DNA from: Telopea speciosissima
Lineage: Eukaryota > Streptophyta > Magnoliopsida > Proteales > Proteaceae
Reading direction: 5' to 3'
Assembly: GCF_018873765.1 (NCBI RefSeq)
Contig: NC_057920.1
Coordinates: 11,111,307 to 11,175,306, forward strand
DNA: 64,000 bases
Positions 1 to 10,409 of the stretch are shown here, piece after piece (positions within the stretch are counted from its first letter, which is position 1; each line of letters starts with the position of its first letter). Position numbers and translations under genes: made by a program. Under the pieces are notes generated by a model. That model ran no database searches. It worked only from the letters and a program-made list of their open reading frames with translations, and had not been told where the DNA came from.

Positions 1-778
1 CGATCGTCATCATTGTCGGTTGGATAATCTATCTCGCAAGCGCTTGGATTGAATATTAATACCAAGAAAGTTGAATTCCCATTGTATCTGAATACGAGAA
101 AGTGACCAACAGAAATAGAGTAGTACTCCAAGAACCCTCGCAAGCCATTTTGGAACCTAACTGAATCATCTACTTTCTTAACCTCTACTTGCCATTTTCT
201 CCCAGATGGAACCTTGAGGACTGCAACATCAGCTATTTCCATTGCAAATTGCCTTGTGAACTCTTTTGGGATCACCTGTAACAACACCAAAATAATATCA
301 AATGTAATGAAAAAGATTTCCTTTCCATCACCCTGAAACATGGGAATTCGGATCCCAGAATGTGTGTAGTGACAACCACGAACACATCATTCTCTGCAGA
401 AAACACGCATGGAAATTGGAACCCATGCAGGGATTCTATGCAGAGTAAAAAAGGGTCAATCTCAATCACGCGATGGGGAAAATAACATAAACCAAAAGTT
501 GTTTTTTTACCCAAAACGATCAATTCAGTTGTGTTCTTTTATCAAATGCCTACCACGCGATAAACGAAATGGAATAAAAATCTGAAATAAACAGAACTGA
601 AATCCAAAAGCCATGAGATAATTCAAAGAGTAACAAACAAACAATGGACGGAGAGAGAGAGACTTACGAGCTCTCCACTTTCAAAACTTGAATTGACAAT
701 TATTTTGAAAAAATGGGGTCTCTGCTCCGGCTGACTTGGCCTACGGGAGGTTTCTTGGATTTTCCGGCGTCGTCGCAT
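1..778 (-). CDS. REM-type B3 transcription factor, gene A (3' part outside window)
   Basis: Predicted nuclear DNA-binding protein of the plant REM/B3 family; the DNA target is unknown. Exon 1 is 668..778, with ATG at 776-778 opening MRRRRKIQ and reaching FFKIIVNSSFESGEL. Its donor CTC|GTAAGT is in phase 0. Exon 2 starts at 275 after TTACAG and runs off the window, encoding VIPKEFTRQF, VLKVPSGRKWQVE, GFLEYYSI, FLVFRYNGNS and CEIDYP. These are the strands of a complete first B3 domain (about residues 22-122). Exon 1 is exactly as long as in gene B (37 codons), and the protein resembles B and C more than D-F. An in-frame TTG upstream is not a plausible start. It lies head to head with gene B. 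The second B3 domain and stop are not visible, so integrity cannot be judged. Confidence 0.88.
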
Positions 779-1261
779 TTTCTTTTCTGTGAAAGGATGA
801 GAACCTTGTTGATGAATTGATGAAGACAACGATTATCAGAAGACGAAAACAAGAAATGGAAAGAAAGAGAAAATAAGTTAAGAACAAAAAAACAAGAACA
901 GAAGTAGAAGAGGAGAGGTAGTCTGGATTTTCTCCTCTGGTTTTAGTTTCCAATTTGGAAAGAAATCTCGTGTGAAGTAGATACGGAATACCAGATTTTA
1001 GAATTAGAACTTTCCAAATAAAAGGAAACAAGGTTGGATAATCTCGTAGGTTTCGCCTCTAAATCTTTTTAGTAGAAAACGTAGTTAGCGTGACAAAGGG
1101 AAGACTCCCTTTAACTAAACACCAGAGTCCATTGTTCAACTCGTCTGTAACGTTTCTAGTAACCGACAATTCGGCGATTATGGAAATCAATATGATACCT
1201 TCATGGATCAGCACGGATCGGCTCATATCAGACAGTTTTGAGATCCAGATCCTCTTTCGCA

Positions 1262-1413
1262 CGCTGCCTGTAGCGGCCTGAGCGGCGCAGACTGAGCCGT
1301 GCAATGCAAAGACCGCTTTACCCCCATCCAAATACCTTGCCCAAGCGGGGGTAAGGCGGTCATTATGCGTGCGGCCCAGTCTACACCGCACAGGCCGCTA
1401 AGGGCAGCTGCGC
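1262..1413. mobile_element. Foldback MITE
   Basis: GC-rich imperfect palindrome. The left arm holds GCTGCCTGTAGCGGCC and the right arm GGCCGCTAAGGGCAGC, with further inner pairing around ACCGC...GCGGT. It has no coding capacity. I found no clear target duplication, so the exact ends are approximate and the superfamily is not assigned. Confidence 0.55.
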
Positions 1414-1739
1414 TGTAGACAATCTGAATTGACAGTTTTGCCCTTGAGTTTTTTTTTAAAATCGGTCAAGTATCAAGGATTAGTGGTTAGTGACACCAAT
1501 GTGGATTGCCCATGATCCTGATACCACAAACCATGTTCATGTCCAAAAAAATGGAATTTTTTGAGGAGGCAAGATAAAGCTAAGGCTTGGTCGTGTAGCT
1601 CCTGCATCAACATGGGGCCAATGAGAGTATGTGCAATGGCATCAACATAGATGAGATTTTTATTTTCAAGAGGGGTTGGGTTGTAACTTTGTGTGGTCCT
1701 GTGTCTTAGCCCAGGAGTCACATGACCAAGTAGCTTTCT

Positions 1740-2330
1740 TTTTTCATTTTTTTATTGAAAAAAAATGATTTCGAGATATTAAAAAATGATTTTTGATCTC
1801 GAATCAAGCTTATACGAGCTGATTTAACTAATATGTATTAGTGTCAATTGGACCAGTTACGGAACCAATATATGTCTGGTGATACTGATAATTAAACTTT
1901 GTTTTGAACTGTTTTGCTTATTTCTTCATGGATGGAGCAGTGACGAGTAGGGATGTAAATGGAAAGTTGAAAATTCATTTTCAATTCTGTTTAGGGATTC
2001 AAATTTGATATGAATGAAATAGGACTGCAAGAGAAGGTTATAAAAAGGATTGCTATTAATGCTGGTACCGAATCAAGATCTTTGACATTTTCTAACAATC
2101 CAATTCTTTTGCTTGATAAAAAACTAGGGCTATTCCATTGCACCTAAGATTTGCTAGTTAGTAACTCAGTATCAATACTTTATTAAGGAAACGTTGTTAC
2201 CTTGGCAAAAAGGCCATGCATAAATGGTAAGAGTCATAATGAACATCAATGAGGTAAAACAATTGATAAAATCTTTAGGATGAATCAGTGGACCTAGATG
2301 GCCTAAAAATAGATAGAGTTTTTACACCTG
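1740..2330. other. Intergenic, no recognised feature
   Basis: AT-rich stretch between the promoter side of gene A and an LTR fossil. I see no domain-bearing ORF, inverted repeat or RNA gene here. Confidence 0.5.
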
Positions 2331-2339
2331 ATAAACCCA

Positions 2340-3110
2340 AAATTGCGCTGGCCAATTGAGCCACCACGTGTCCCCGGCCCAAGGAGGTGGGCCATCCCAA
2401 GCCCGACAGAGAACCAGCTCAGATGCAGAATAGGCACGGCCTCAGGCAAGCACAACCACGGGCACGGCCTCACAGGCGACCTTACGACCACGAGCGTGGT
2501 CTCATGGGCGCGGCCTCACGGGCGCGGCCTTAGGTGGGCGCGGCCTCACGACTACGGGTGCGGACTCGGGCATAGGCGCCGACTTCGGATGTAGACCAGT
2601 TCAGGGGGCAGGATCGCCGCCAAGATCCAAAGTACAAGTGCTGAAGGTTATTACTACTGCCATCAACAAGACATACACCACCTCAAGGACACTAGGCCAT
2701 CGCCTACCAGCCACACAGTCCCAGACGGACTCAAGCACCAAGGACCCTATCCAACACGTATAAGCGTCTATCTATTAAGGACATCGACCCTACTGGGACA
2801 CTACCTCTCGTAGGGAGACAACCTACCAAGGAAGAACCCTGCTACCTAGGAACTCTATCCACAACTTGTCATCAACGGGGACTCTCCACACTGCCACACT
2901 CCACTATAAATGCGAAGGTATTCTACCCCGTTGACCCATCTTGAATTCTAATCATTCATCTATTTGCTCAGAGAGATCTAACTTAGGCATCGGAGAGTCC
3001 TAGGCCGGAACCACACCGGTTCTCCTTTGTCACCCAGGTCCTTTTGCAGGTTACGATACTTGAGGGACCGCCGGACAATTTCTTGATGCAACAACACCCA
3101 AAACACTAGG
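2340..3110 (+). mobile_element. LTR retrotransposon fossil, LTR-like segment (plus)
   Basis: Reads as a plus-strand LTR. A GC-rich, short-repeat upstream part (repeats around GGGCGCGGCCTCA) is followed by a CTATAAAT box near 2905. Next come a CAT-rich transcribed part and a segment like the R/U5 of plant Ty3/gypsy elements (GGCATCGGAGAGTCCTAGG). I see no paired LTR in the same orientation and no open protein frame. It is an old, broken fragment with approximate ends, abutting another fragment in the opposite orientation. Confidence 0.5.
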
Positions 3111-3179
3111 GGATATGGATAATTTTGTTCAGATCTTGTATCCTAAAAAAAAAAAAAAAAAAGGGGGGGGGGAATTAGT

Positions 3180-4290
3180 CTTTGAGGGTCTTAGTGTCTC
3201 ACTGCTTCACAATTGTCAGGCTAATCAGAGTTGCTGCACAGGGTCTGAAGTGTCGTTATAGTACTCAAACGTCGACATCGTGAACTCTTTCGGGAACAAG
3301 ACACTCATGATCTCATCAGAGAGGGCTGTCTTGCCAGAGAAGACTGGCTTCTCGGTCCTGGTTTGGTTTTGCATCACCTTTTGGAATCGCTCCTAGAGCT
3401 CCTTCACTTGCTTAATTATTGAGGTCTTCATGGGTAGTTTTCCCATTGCAAGGTTCTTCCAGCTGGCATTTGGAGAGTGTCTCATCTTGATCTCCATTGT
3501 TCTTTGATCATTGTTCGTTGGCACGGTTATATGGATTACGACCTGAATCAGTAGATCCGTAGCTGCTAGGCCTCCTCCCATTGTTGTCCTGAGGTACATG
3601 GGTGCATGGAACCTCGTGCGACTGTGCTTGAGCCAGGATCTTGGAGTTTTTCTAGATGGCCAGCGTTGGTTCGCGAAACTATTGCTGTAGGGTAAGAAAC
3701 TATTCTTGGGCCACTGGGGCTTGCAGATCAGGCTACTGCACGTTCTGGGCGACCTAGTTACGCCATTGGTATTTCTACTGTGTAGCTCGTCTTTGGGTCC
3801 CGCCTCCAACGTTGGCGTTGCATGGTGCGGATGAAGGGACTTGCTATGGATTTGGAGGGCTTCCTCTAGAGTGTTGGATACATTGACTGTGTTCAGGGTT
3901 GTTTTGATTCCTCTCTCCCCGTTTTGAAGCAATCCCTCATGTACTTCTAGTTGTTGCCATGATGAATCTCTCTCTCTCTCTCTCTCTCCCTATTTTTTCA
4001 CAGACGACGCTAATCTGTTGCAGTCGGAATCTTAGTGGGTGACGTGGATGACCTGCAAAAGGTGAAAGGCATAGAAGAGACCTAGAGCGGACTCCGAGGG
4101 GGGACTCTCCAATGCCTTAGTCATATTCCATCCAACAGTAAGAATGAGATGGGAGTACAGAGAGAGTAGCAAGTTGTTAAATGCCTCACACCTGGGTTGC
4201 TCCTTTATTATACAATGGATAGACGATTGCAGAGTTCTATCGGTAGTTAGAGTCTTCCCATGTTCGCTTATGCCCTTGTACGTGGTAAAG
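3180..4290 (-). mobile_element. Ty3/gypsy retrotransposon fossil (gag-like part and LTR piece, minus)
   Basis: On the minus strand, an LTR R/U5-like piece (about 4290-4030, including GGCATTGGAGAGTCC) and a short leader precede a gag-like coding remnant (about 3960-3180). Family-level gag features are visible. The element is clearly broken, with several interruptions, and no pol region is present. A (CT)n tract lies at 3967-3988. It is a truncated fossil of uncertain age. Confidence 0.6.
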
Positions 4291-4922
4291 TGGGATAGGT
4301 AGTTCCCTTTATTTGGGGAATGTGTCCTACCCCCTCCTGGATGGAGTGGGGGTTCAAATCTTTAACCACTTCTCACAATGGTGAGTGGCCTTTTGTGCAA
4401 AGTTTGTGTCTTGCCCTTGATTGGTTTCTTACCACATGTTACGTGCCTATTGAGGGTTTATTTTTCGGGTGTATCAGTAACCATAGTAGTTTCTATTTTT
4501 GGGCCAGAAAAGAAACAGAAACGCATTTGTTATGCACAATAATTTCTGTTTCCGAAACTTCTATAAATTTTAAAAAATATCATTGAATACCCAAAAATTT
4601 TGTGGAGGTGGTGGCGGACTGGTGGCAGTGATGGAGGTGCTGGCGCTAGCAATGGCAGACGGCGGTGGTTGAAGTTGCATTGGAGGTGATGTTTTATTTT
4701 GAACATAAAATTACTATTTTGCCCATGAAATTAACCATATGCTTATTAAAGAGCAAATCCCCCCCCCTTTTCTTTCTTTTATTACTGGGAATTTTTTTTC
4801 TGGTTAAGTTTTATTACTGGGGTAGAGGAGCTTTAAATTGGAGTTTTTAAAAAAAAAAACAAATTTTATCAACTTTTTTGTCTTTAGAAAAAAAAAAAAA
4901 AATTTATGTCAAGTTTTTAGTG

Positions 4923-5132
4923 CATGGTATCGGTAAACTCGAAACCCAATATGGTATTGGATCGGCTATATCTGACAAATTTGTCCTTGATCCTCCTTTA
5001 AAAATAGGTTTTCTGATTGATTTACCTCTTGTCCATACAGTGTCACCAATACAGTATTGACATGGTATCAGGATCGGCAAGGTGTAAAACCATTACGAAT
5101 GGTGCGATCCAATACCTATACTTAGAACCATG
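4923..5132. mobile_element. hAT-like MITE, 'TATCGG' family copy 1
   Basis: About 210 bp bounded by CATGGTATCGG on the left and CTTAGAACCATG on the right, with internal GGATCGGC and ACCAATACAGTATTG motifs. It matches the family whose copy at 26936..27167 shows a perfect 8-bp target duplication. Non-coding. Confidence 0.55.
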
Positions 5133-5265
5133 GTGTTAACAAATGGTTTTCTATATTTTTTTGGCAACAATTTTATTATACGGCTATGCATGTGCATGAT
5201 ATGTATTAAATGCAATTAGATTCGACATAAACCCCTACACCCCTGAATCAATTATTTGGAGTGAT

Positions 5266-5442
5266 GGGAGAATCTGGATCATTATCACCTACAATTCTGA
5301 CACCCTCCAATTCCCCTACGATCCCTCACATGGGAGTTGAAATGTGTCCAGGCAATGGGTTATTTCAACTCCCATGTGAGGGATTGTAGGAGAATTGGAG
5401 GGTGTCAGAATTATAGGAGATAAAAATTCGGGAGAATCTCCC
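5266..5442. mobile_element. Foldback MITE with about 80-bp inverted arms
   Basis: Nearly complete palindrome of 177 bp. The left arm reads through CTACAATTCTGACACCCTCC and CTCACATGGGAGTTGAAAT; the right arm is its reverse complement with few mismatches. The loop is only about 15 bases. RNA from either strand would fold into a long hairpin. No clear target duplication was found. Confidence 0.75.
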
Positions 5443-5901
5443 GTGTGCGAACACCAACGATATTAACTTCCCGTAAGCTTTCAAAAATACATGAAACTCT
5501 TATCCACTAATACAGTAAAACTCGAATACTCACTCTTCCGAATTCTGACAGTCACGATTCATTTCCAATCCAACGGCTGTGTTCTAAAGTTACTCAGTTG
5601 GGATCTGTTTATTCTTGCTTGATTTGACCAGACAAGAGTCAAATCACAACACTAACCAGCCAACTGAGCAACTTGAGGACCTCGGGATTCCAAAGAAGTA
5701 TGAAGGAGTACTGAAAGAACAGTTCGCAATCCAATTCAAAAAGAAGGCAAGTTTCTCTTTTCGTTTTTCGTCTTCTTCAATTCTTCTTAGCTTGATTCGG
5801 CAAGTAATGTTGAACGAACTTGCAATCTCCAGTTTCAGTCGAGCCCACCCTAGCACAATCAAAAGTGTCATTCACTTTAACATTCCTTGGTGGTCGATGC
5901 A

Positions 5902-8632
5902 ATGCGCCGTTGCCGGAGAAACAGAGAAATCCCTAATAGCCTGAAACTCCCGGCGGAAACATTTTGTTTCTTCAAGATCATTCTCCATGCCAATATTCGA
6001 TATCAACGGCTAGTAATCTCTCTCTCTTTCTCTTATGTACTCTGGTTTTTATTTCTGATATTTATGATGATACTTTAGAAATATGTTGTACATTGTAGAA
6101 ATTCTACTGTTTATACTAGTGTTGATCTGTTAGTTCACAATGAATCATGAAGTTCTGATCCATTCAGAGAAGGGGATGGAAGAATTCTTGCTCTGAGTTC
6201 ACTACTAATTTTGAAAGTAATGCTGGCTGAAGCGTTCTTGCGTGCAAAAAATTGATTGAGGTGGAGATCAACCTTTGAAGAACTCCTCCACCAATGCCAT
6301 TGCATTCTAAGTTTTGTCGATCCAGTATTGTAAGAAATTTAAAATAGGTATCCAAATTTTTTATTTTTGCCAAATTTATGTAATCATGTAAGTGATTTGA
6401 TTTGATTTCAAGAGCAATTACAATATATTTTTTCAGGGGTAAATAAGAGTTCTCTTTGATTTAGTCTCATTTATATATTTCAGTCCATAAATTTTCTTTT
6501 ATTTTGATGATTATTTCTTGTCACCTCTCCCCCCCCCCCTCCCCCCTAAAAAAATCAATATAATAACAATTAGGATAATACAGAGCAACCCAGTGCACGA
6601 GGCTCCTGCTACTGCAGGGTCTGGGAGGAGCAAACGTATGCAGCCTTACCCCCCTGCTTCGCAGGATAGGCTGTTTTCGAGGTTTCAACTAAACAATTAG
6701 GATGATAAGTTGAAAAAAAAAAATCAATTACCATAAATTGATATAGTGATCTGTTGAGTTGGTAGATATCACCTTATTATTCTATATCAATTTCAATGTG
6801 TCAAGATTAGAAAAATTGTTTTCTCCCTCCCAACATTAATCACTGAAAAGTGCCTAAAATCATGCTTTATGATCTTTATTATTTGTTTGGATATAGCTGC
6901 AACTCACTAGGTGTTGTCCCAACCATTTCCATGAAGTAACTCTTATTTATTCATCCAGACCACTGATGCAAGTTGTTATGGTGGGACATTTAGCTACTGC
7001 CATGTTTACAGAAAATTGAAGTACTCCTGCTAGAAAGCATTGAAGACCTTTATTACAGTGCCAGCATCAGTAGATATCTATTTAGAATTGTCTAAGATTA
7101 GAGAAGATAATCCTTTTTCCTTTTATAAATCATATGAAACTTACTTGATTTCCTCCTCCTCCCCCCCTCTCTCTCAGAGGATTCCTGTAAAGTTTATCAG
7201 GGAATTCAGAGACGAACTTTCCAACATTGCAGTTCTCCAGGTTCCCAGTGGTAAAATCTGGTCTATAGGATTAAGGAAATGCAATGAGATGGTTTGGTTT
7301 GATACAGGCTGGCAGGAATTTGTAGAATATTATTCTATACTCGAGAATTACTTTTTAGTTTTCAGATACGATGGGAATTCAAAGTTCTATGTTTCTATAT
7401 TTGATACAACGACTTGCGAGATAGAATATCCATGTGATACTATGGATTTTGAAGAAAACAATCCTAATGGTGGATGTAAAATTGAGGAAATCGAAGAGCA
7501 GTCCTGTAAAGAAATCTTTGATGTTCCTCCAAGGCGAAGCCACACTACTGCTGCTTCAAGAAAGATGATGAGTGATGAACTAGAAGAGCAACAGATTTTG
7601 AAAAGTAGAGGTAATCCATCATCTCCATGTATTACATACTCTTGGCCCATATAATGCAGTTTGATGAGTTGCAAACTATTTCACATAATTTGGGCTACAA
7701 ATACGCAGAAAGAAGTAGTTTGAGGCTGCAACAAGAAGAGAATGAGAACATGCCTGCTGCTCAAAGGTGTGTGCTTGCAAAGGATTCTATTATGGCCCGG
7801 GAAAGTGAATGTCAGCTTCAAGCAGCCACCACTTTCAAGTCTACAAACCCTTTCTGCACTGTGAAAATGCAGCCATCTTATGTGTCTCGTGTTTTTAGTT
7901 TGGTGAGCTTCAAACTTAAACTAGATCGAAGTTTGAGAATGGGATAGTCGTCATTCATCATATATTATACTGCTTTCCACTTTTATATTGGACTAGTGAA
8001 GCAAACCAAATATCATCTTTGTGGGTAGAACACATACATTTCCTTGCAGAAGCAGGGGCTTAAAGATTCATCCCTAAACCTTTTTTCAACTTGTTTCTGT
8101 TGTATTCGTAATCTAACAAAGTTCAAACATTCAATTTCTATGATTTCTGCAGAATGTGCCGAGAAGCTTTGCCAGGACATTTGTGACAGGGACCTATGAG
8201 GAAGTCACACTCCAGGTTCCAGATGGAAGAAGGTGGCATGTGTGCTGCTGCCCTTCATCTGGAGGCGCCACCAAGGTAACAAAGGGGTGGAAAGTGTTTG
8301 TACAGGAGAATAATTTAGAAGAAGGTGATACTTGCATCTTTGAGCTAGTTAAGAAGAGCCCTATTGAGTTGAAAGTGTTCATATACCGACTCACTGAACG
8401 TGGCCGCACAAAGAAATTAGGTAAGTCTGTGGTTGCATTTGACTGTAACTATAAATAGTAAATTTAGAAATAATTAAAAAGACAACTACTTATACAAAAT
8501 TGAATAAATTATAATTAATGATGTATAGAGATAATACACAGTTGTAAATCACATCCTTGTTTCTTCAACAAATACAATGTGGATGCAGTAACTACAGATA
8601 TGGGTATTTTTTCTTATGCAGCTGAAGACTGA
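5902..8632 (+). CDS. REM-type B3 transcription factor with two B3 domains, gene B
   Basis: Predicted nuclear DNA-binding protein of 338 aa. Exons by hand: 5902..6012, 7178..7610, 7709..7902, 8153..8420, 8622..8632, with phases that all agree and GT-AG introns. The start is ATG 5902 (MRRCRRNREIP); the upstream in-frame TTG is not used. B3 domain 1 (about residues 22-122) carries FFKIILHANIRYQRL, RIPVKF, VLQVPSGKIW, GWQEFVEYYSI and FLVFRYDGNSKF. An acidic linker (EEIEEQS) follows. B3 domain 2 (about 225-330) carries NPFCTVKMQPSYVSRVF, NVPRSFARTF, VTLQVPDGRRWHV, KGWKVFVQENNLEEGD and CIFELV. The last exon adds only AED and the stop. Exon 3 must begin at 7709 (98-nt intron) to keep frame; a closer AG at 7659 would shift it. 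A diverged copy, gene C, lies 9.4 kb downstream with the same exon sizes. The intact frame suggests a working gene; targets are unknown. Confidence 0.88.
6582..6690 (-). mobile_element. Au-type SINE fragment (intron 1 of gene B)
   Basis: The minus strand reads AAGGCTGC, the CCCTGCAG core and GCCTCGTGCACTGGGT, the conserved 3' half of the plant Au SINE as I recall it. The tRNA-like 5' head is degraded (near CCTCGAAAACAGCC). A poly-C tract (6528-6546) lies just outside. Confidence 0.65.
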
Positions 8633-8639
8633 AGAACAA

Positions 8640-10400
8640 TATAAATGTCAATGTTGGATCTGGTTGCAAATTAGATCGAGGCTAAAGATTTTTGTGGAAG
8701 GATGCATCATTTTTGCCAATGATATGATTCCACAATCTCACTGAAAATTGTGGTAACTTTTTATCCTTAATGTATTTCAGACGAGAAGCTACCATATGAA
8801 CCATGTAGTGATAGTAATTTCAATTCCTATGGGCACTTACAATATCTACTAAACAAAAGACTTGGCTCTGAGCTAGATTTGATCAATACCCAACTTTTTC
8901 TCCCTTTAATCATCTTCCATATCTGATATTGATTGAATTCTATTTTCTAGTTTTTAGACCATTAGGTCCACAGTGACAGGGTAACAAATAAGATTTAGGG
9001 TGTGATGACCATGAGAATTGAGAAAGTTACAGATATTATATATACAGAGTCTGTTAAAAGGATAATTGATTAATTGTTGGTCTAACAAATGGGTTATTGC
9101 TATCAGTCATCAATGGATATGGTGGTCATCACAGTGGTTCTTGAATGCTTCCTCCCTCTTGATAGGTGTGAGCATTTCTTAGAAGATGCTTCAATGGGGA
9201 TATTTGTATATGGCATAATGTAGAGCAAACTTTCTTTAGTGATAGTAGCATTCTATTTAAATCCTGAACTGGATCTGGGTTAAAGTTATTTGGATAATAT
9301 TTTGTAGGGGGAAACAAAGAACCCTCCATTCTATAGAGTACAATAGAAGAGAAGTCAGTCTATTCATGTATATGGTGGACATAATAAATGGGGGTGCACA
9401 CATGCATTTTTTTTCAACTGCAACCTAAAATATGGAGGAATGACATTAGAGTTGATGGGAGGCTTTTATGATTAGAAATGACAGTTTATGAAAATGTCAG
9501 CTTTCTCTTTGCCCAAATAACCATGTTGCATATCAATTGGAACTGAAATTTGTGTAGATAGATTGCAAGGTCCTTGATTCAAACAAAGATTCATCCAAAC
9601 AGAGATTGCAATGGCAAAAAAAGCTTAGAGAATCTAGTATAAAAAATATGGGTAAGAGTTTGTTGTGTGGTCTTGTAGTGCCTGCAACAGCACGAGGGTG
9701 AATGAGAGCGCACGTACGGGCATAATCACAGATCCGATTTTTGATTTCATAGGGGGTTTGGGGGAAAAGGTGCTACTCTGTCATGCTCATGTCTCTAGTC
9801 GCATAAGCCACTCACAGGTAGCATTCTTTTTTCTCAAAAAAATAAAGGACAGTTTTCCTCCTCCTTTAGAGGATGGTTCACCCACCATCCAAGGGTTCGC
9901 AGACCCTAATAGGGTTTTAGTATTTTTCCCAAAAAGCCCTCGTGATGTTCTTTCCTATCCCCGCTGTGAATGGGATCTCATTCCCCATGTGTGGAAGAAA
10001 ATGTAGTCCAAAATTAAAACTACGATTAAAAAGAAATGAATTACTGAAAATACGATGGTAAATGCCACTACAAAGGAGGGTGTATATTTGACTTTGTTAA
10101 GTAGTTAGTTAATCGAAACAAAAGAAGAGACATGCTTCCTCGACCTTTACTATTCCTTGCAAGTTGCAACTAAAGGGGAGTCTTTCAAAAATTTCACTTT
10201 CCTTCTCCATCTCTAAGTAAACCAGAGAGTGAGTGCAACAAAGGCCAAGGTAATAAAATTTTTGAATTTAACTACAGTTCAGGAAATTATGCCATTAACG
10301 CATTCACTAAGTTTCCCCACCAACCAAACAATTGTAAATGAGCAGTTCATTGATGTCACTTGGAGGGTTGGATGTGGCTAATTTGCCCATGTCAATATGT
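8640..10400. other. 3' flank of gene B shared with gene C, no gene
   Basis: Non-coding. Much of 8640-9640 recurs in the same order after gene C (about 19290-20250), for example the tract with TTCTTAGAAGATGCTTCAAT, so the B/C duplication extends about 1 kb past the stop. A diverged repeat (about 9835-10005, with GAGGATGGTTCACCCACCAT) recurs inverted at about 29340-29480. Confidence 0.6.
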
Positions 10401-10409
10401 TAAATTTTC

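Noticed and set aside
3393-3932. A 179-codon minus-strand ORF as a host gene
   Set aside because: It lies within a Ty3/gypsy gag-like fossil and next to an LTR piece, so it is an element remnant.
7611-7659. A 49-nt intron in gene B ending at the ATGCAG acceptor
   Set aside because: Too short for a usual plant intron, and it puts a stop in frame at once; the acceptor at 7708 gives a 98-nt intron and an open frame, and gene C behaves the same way.
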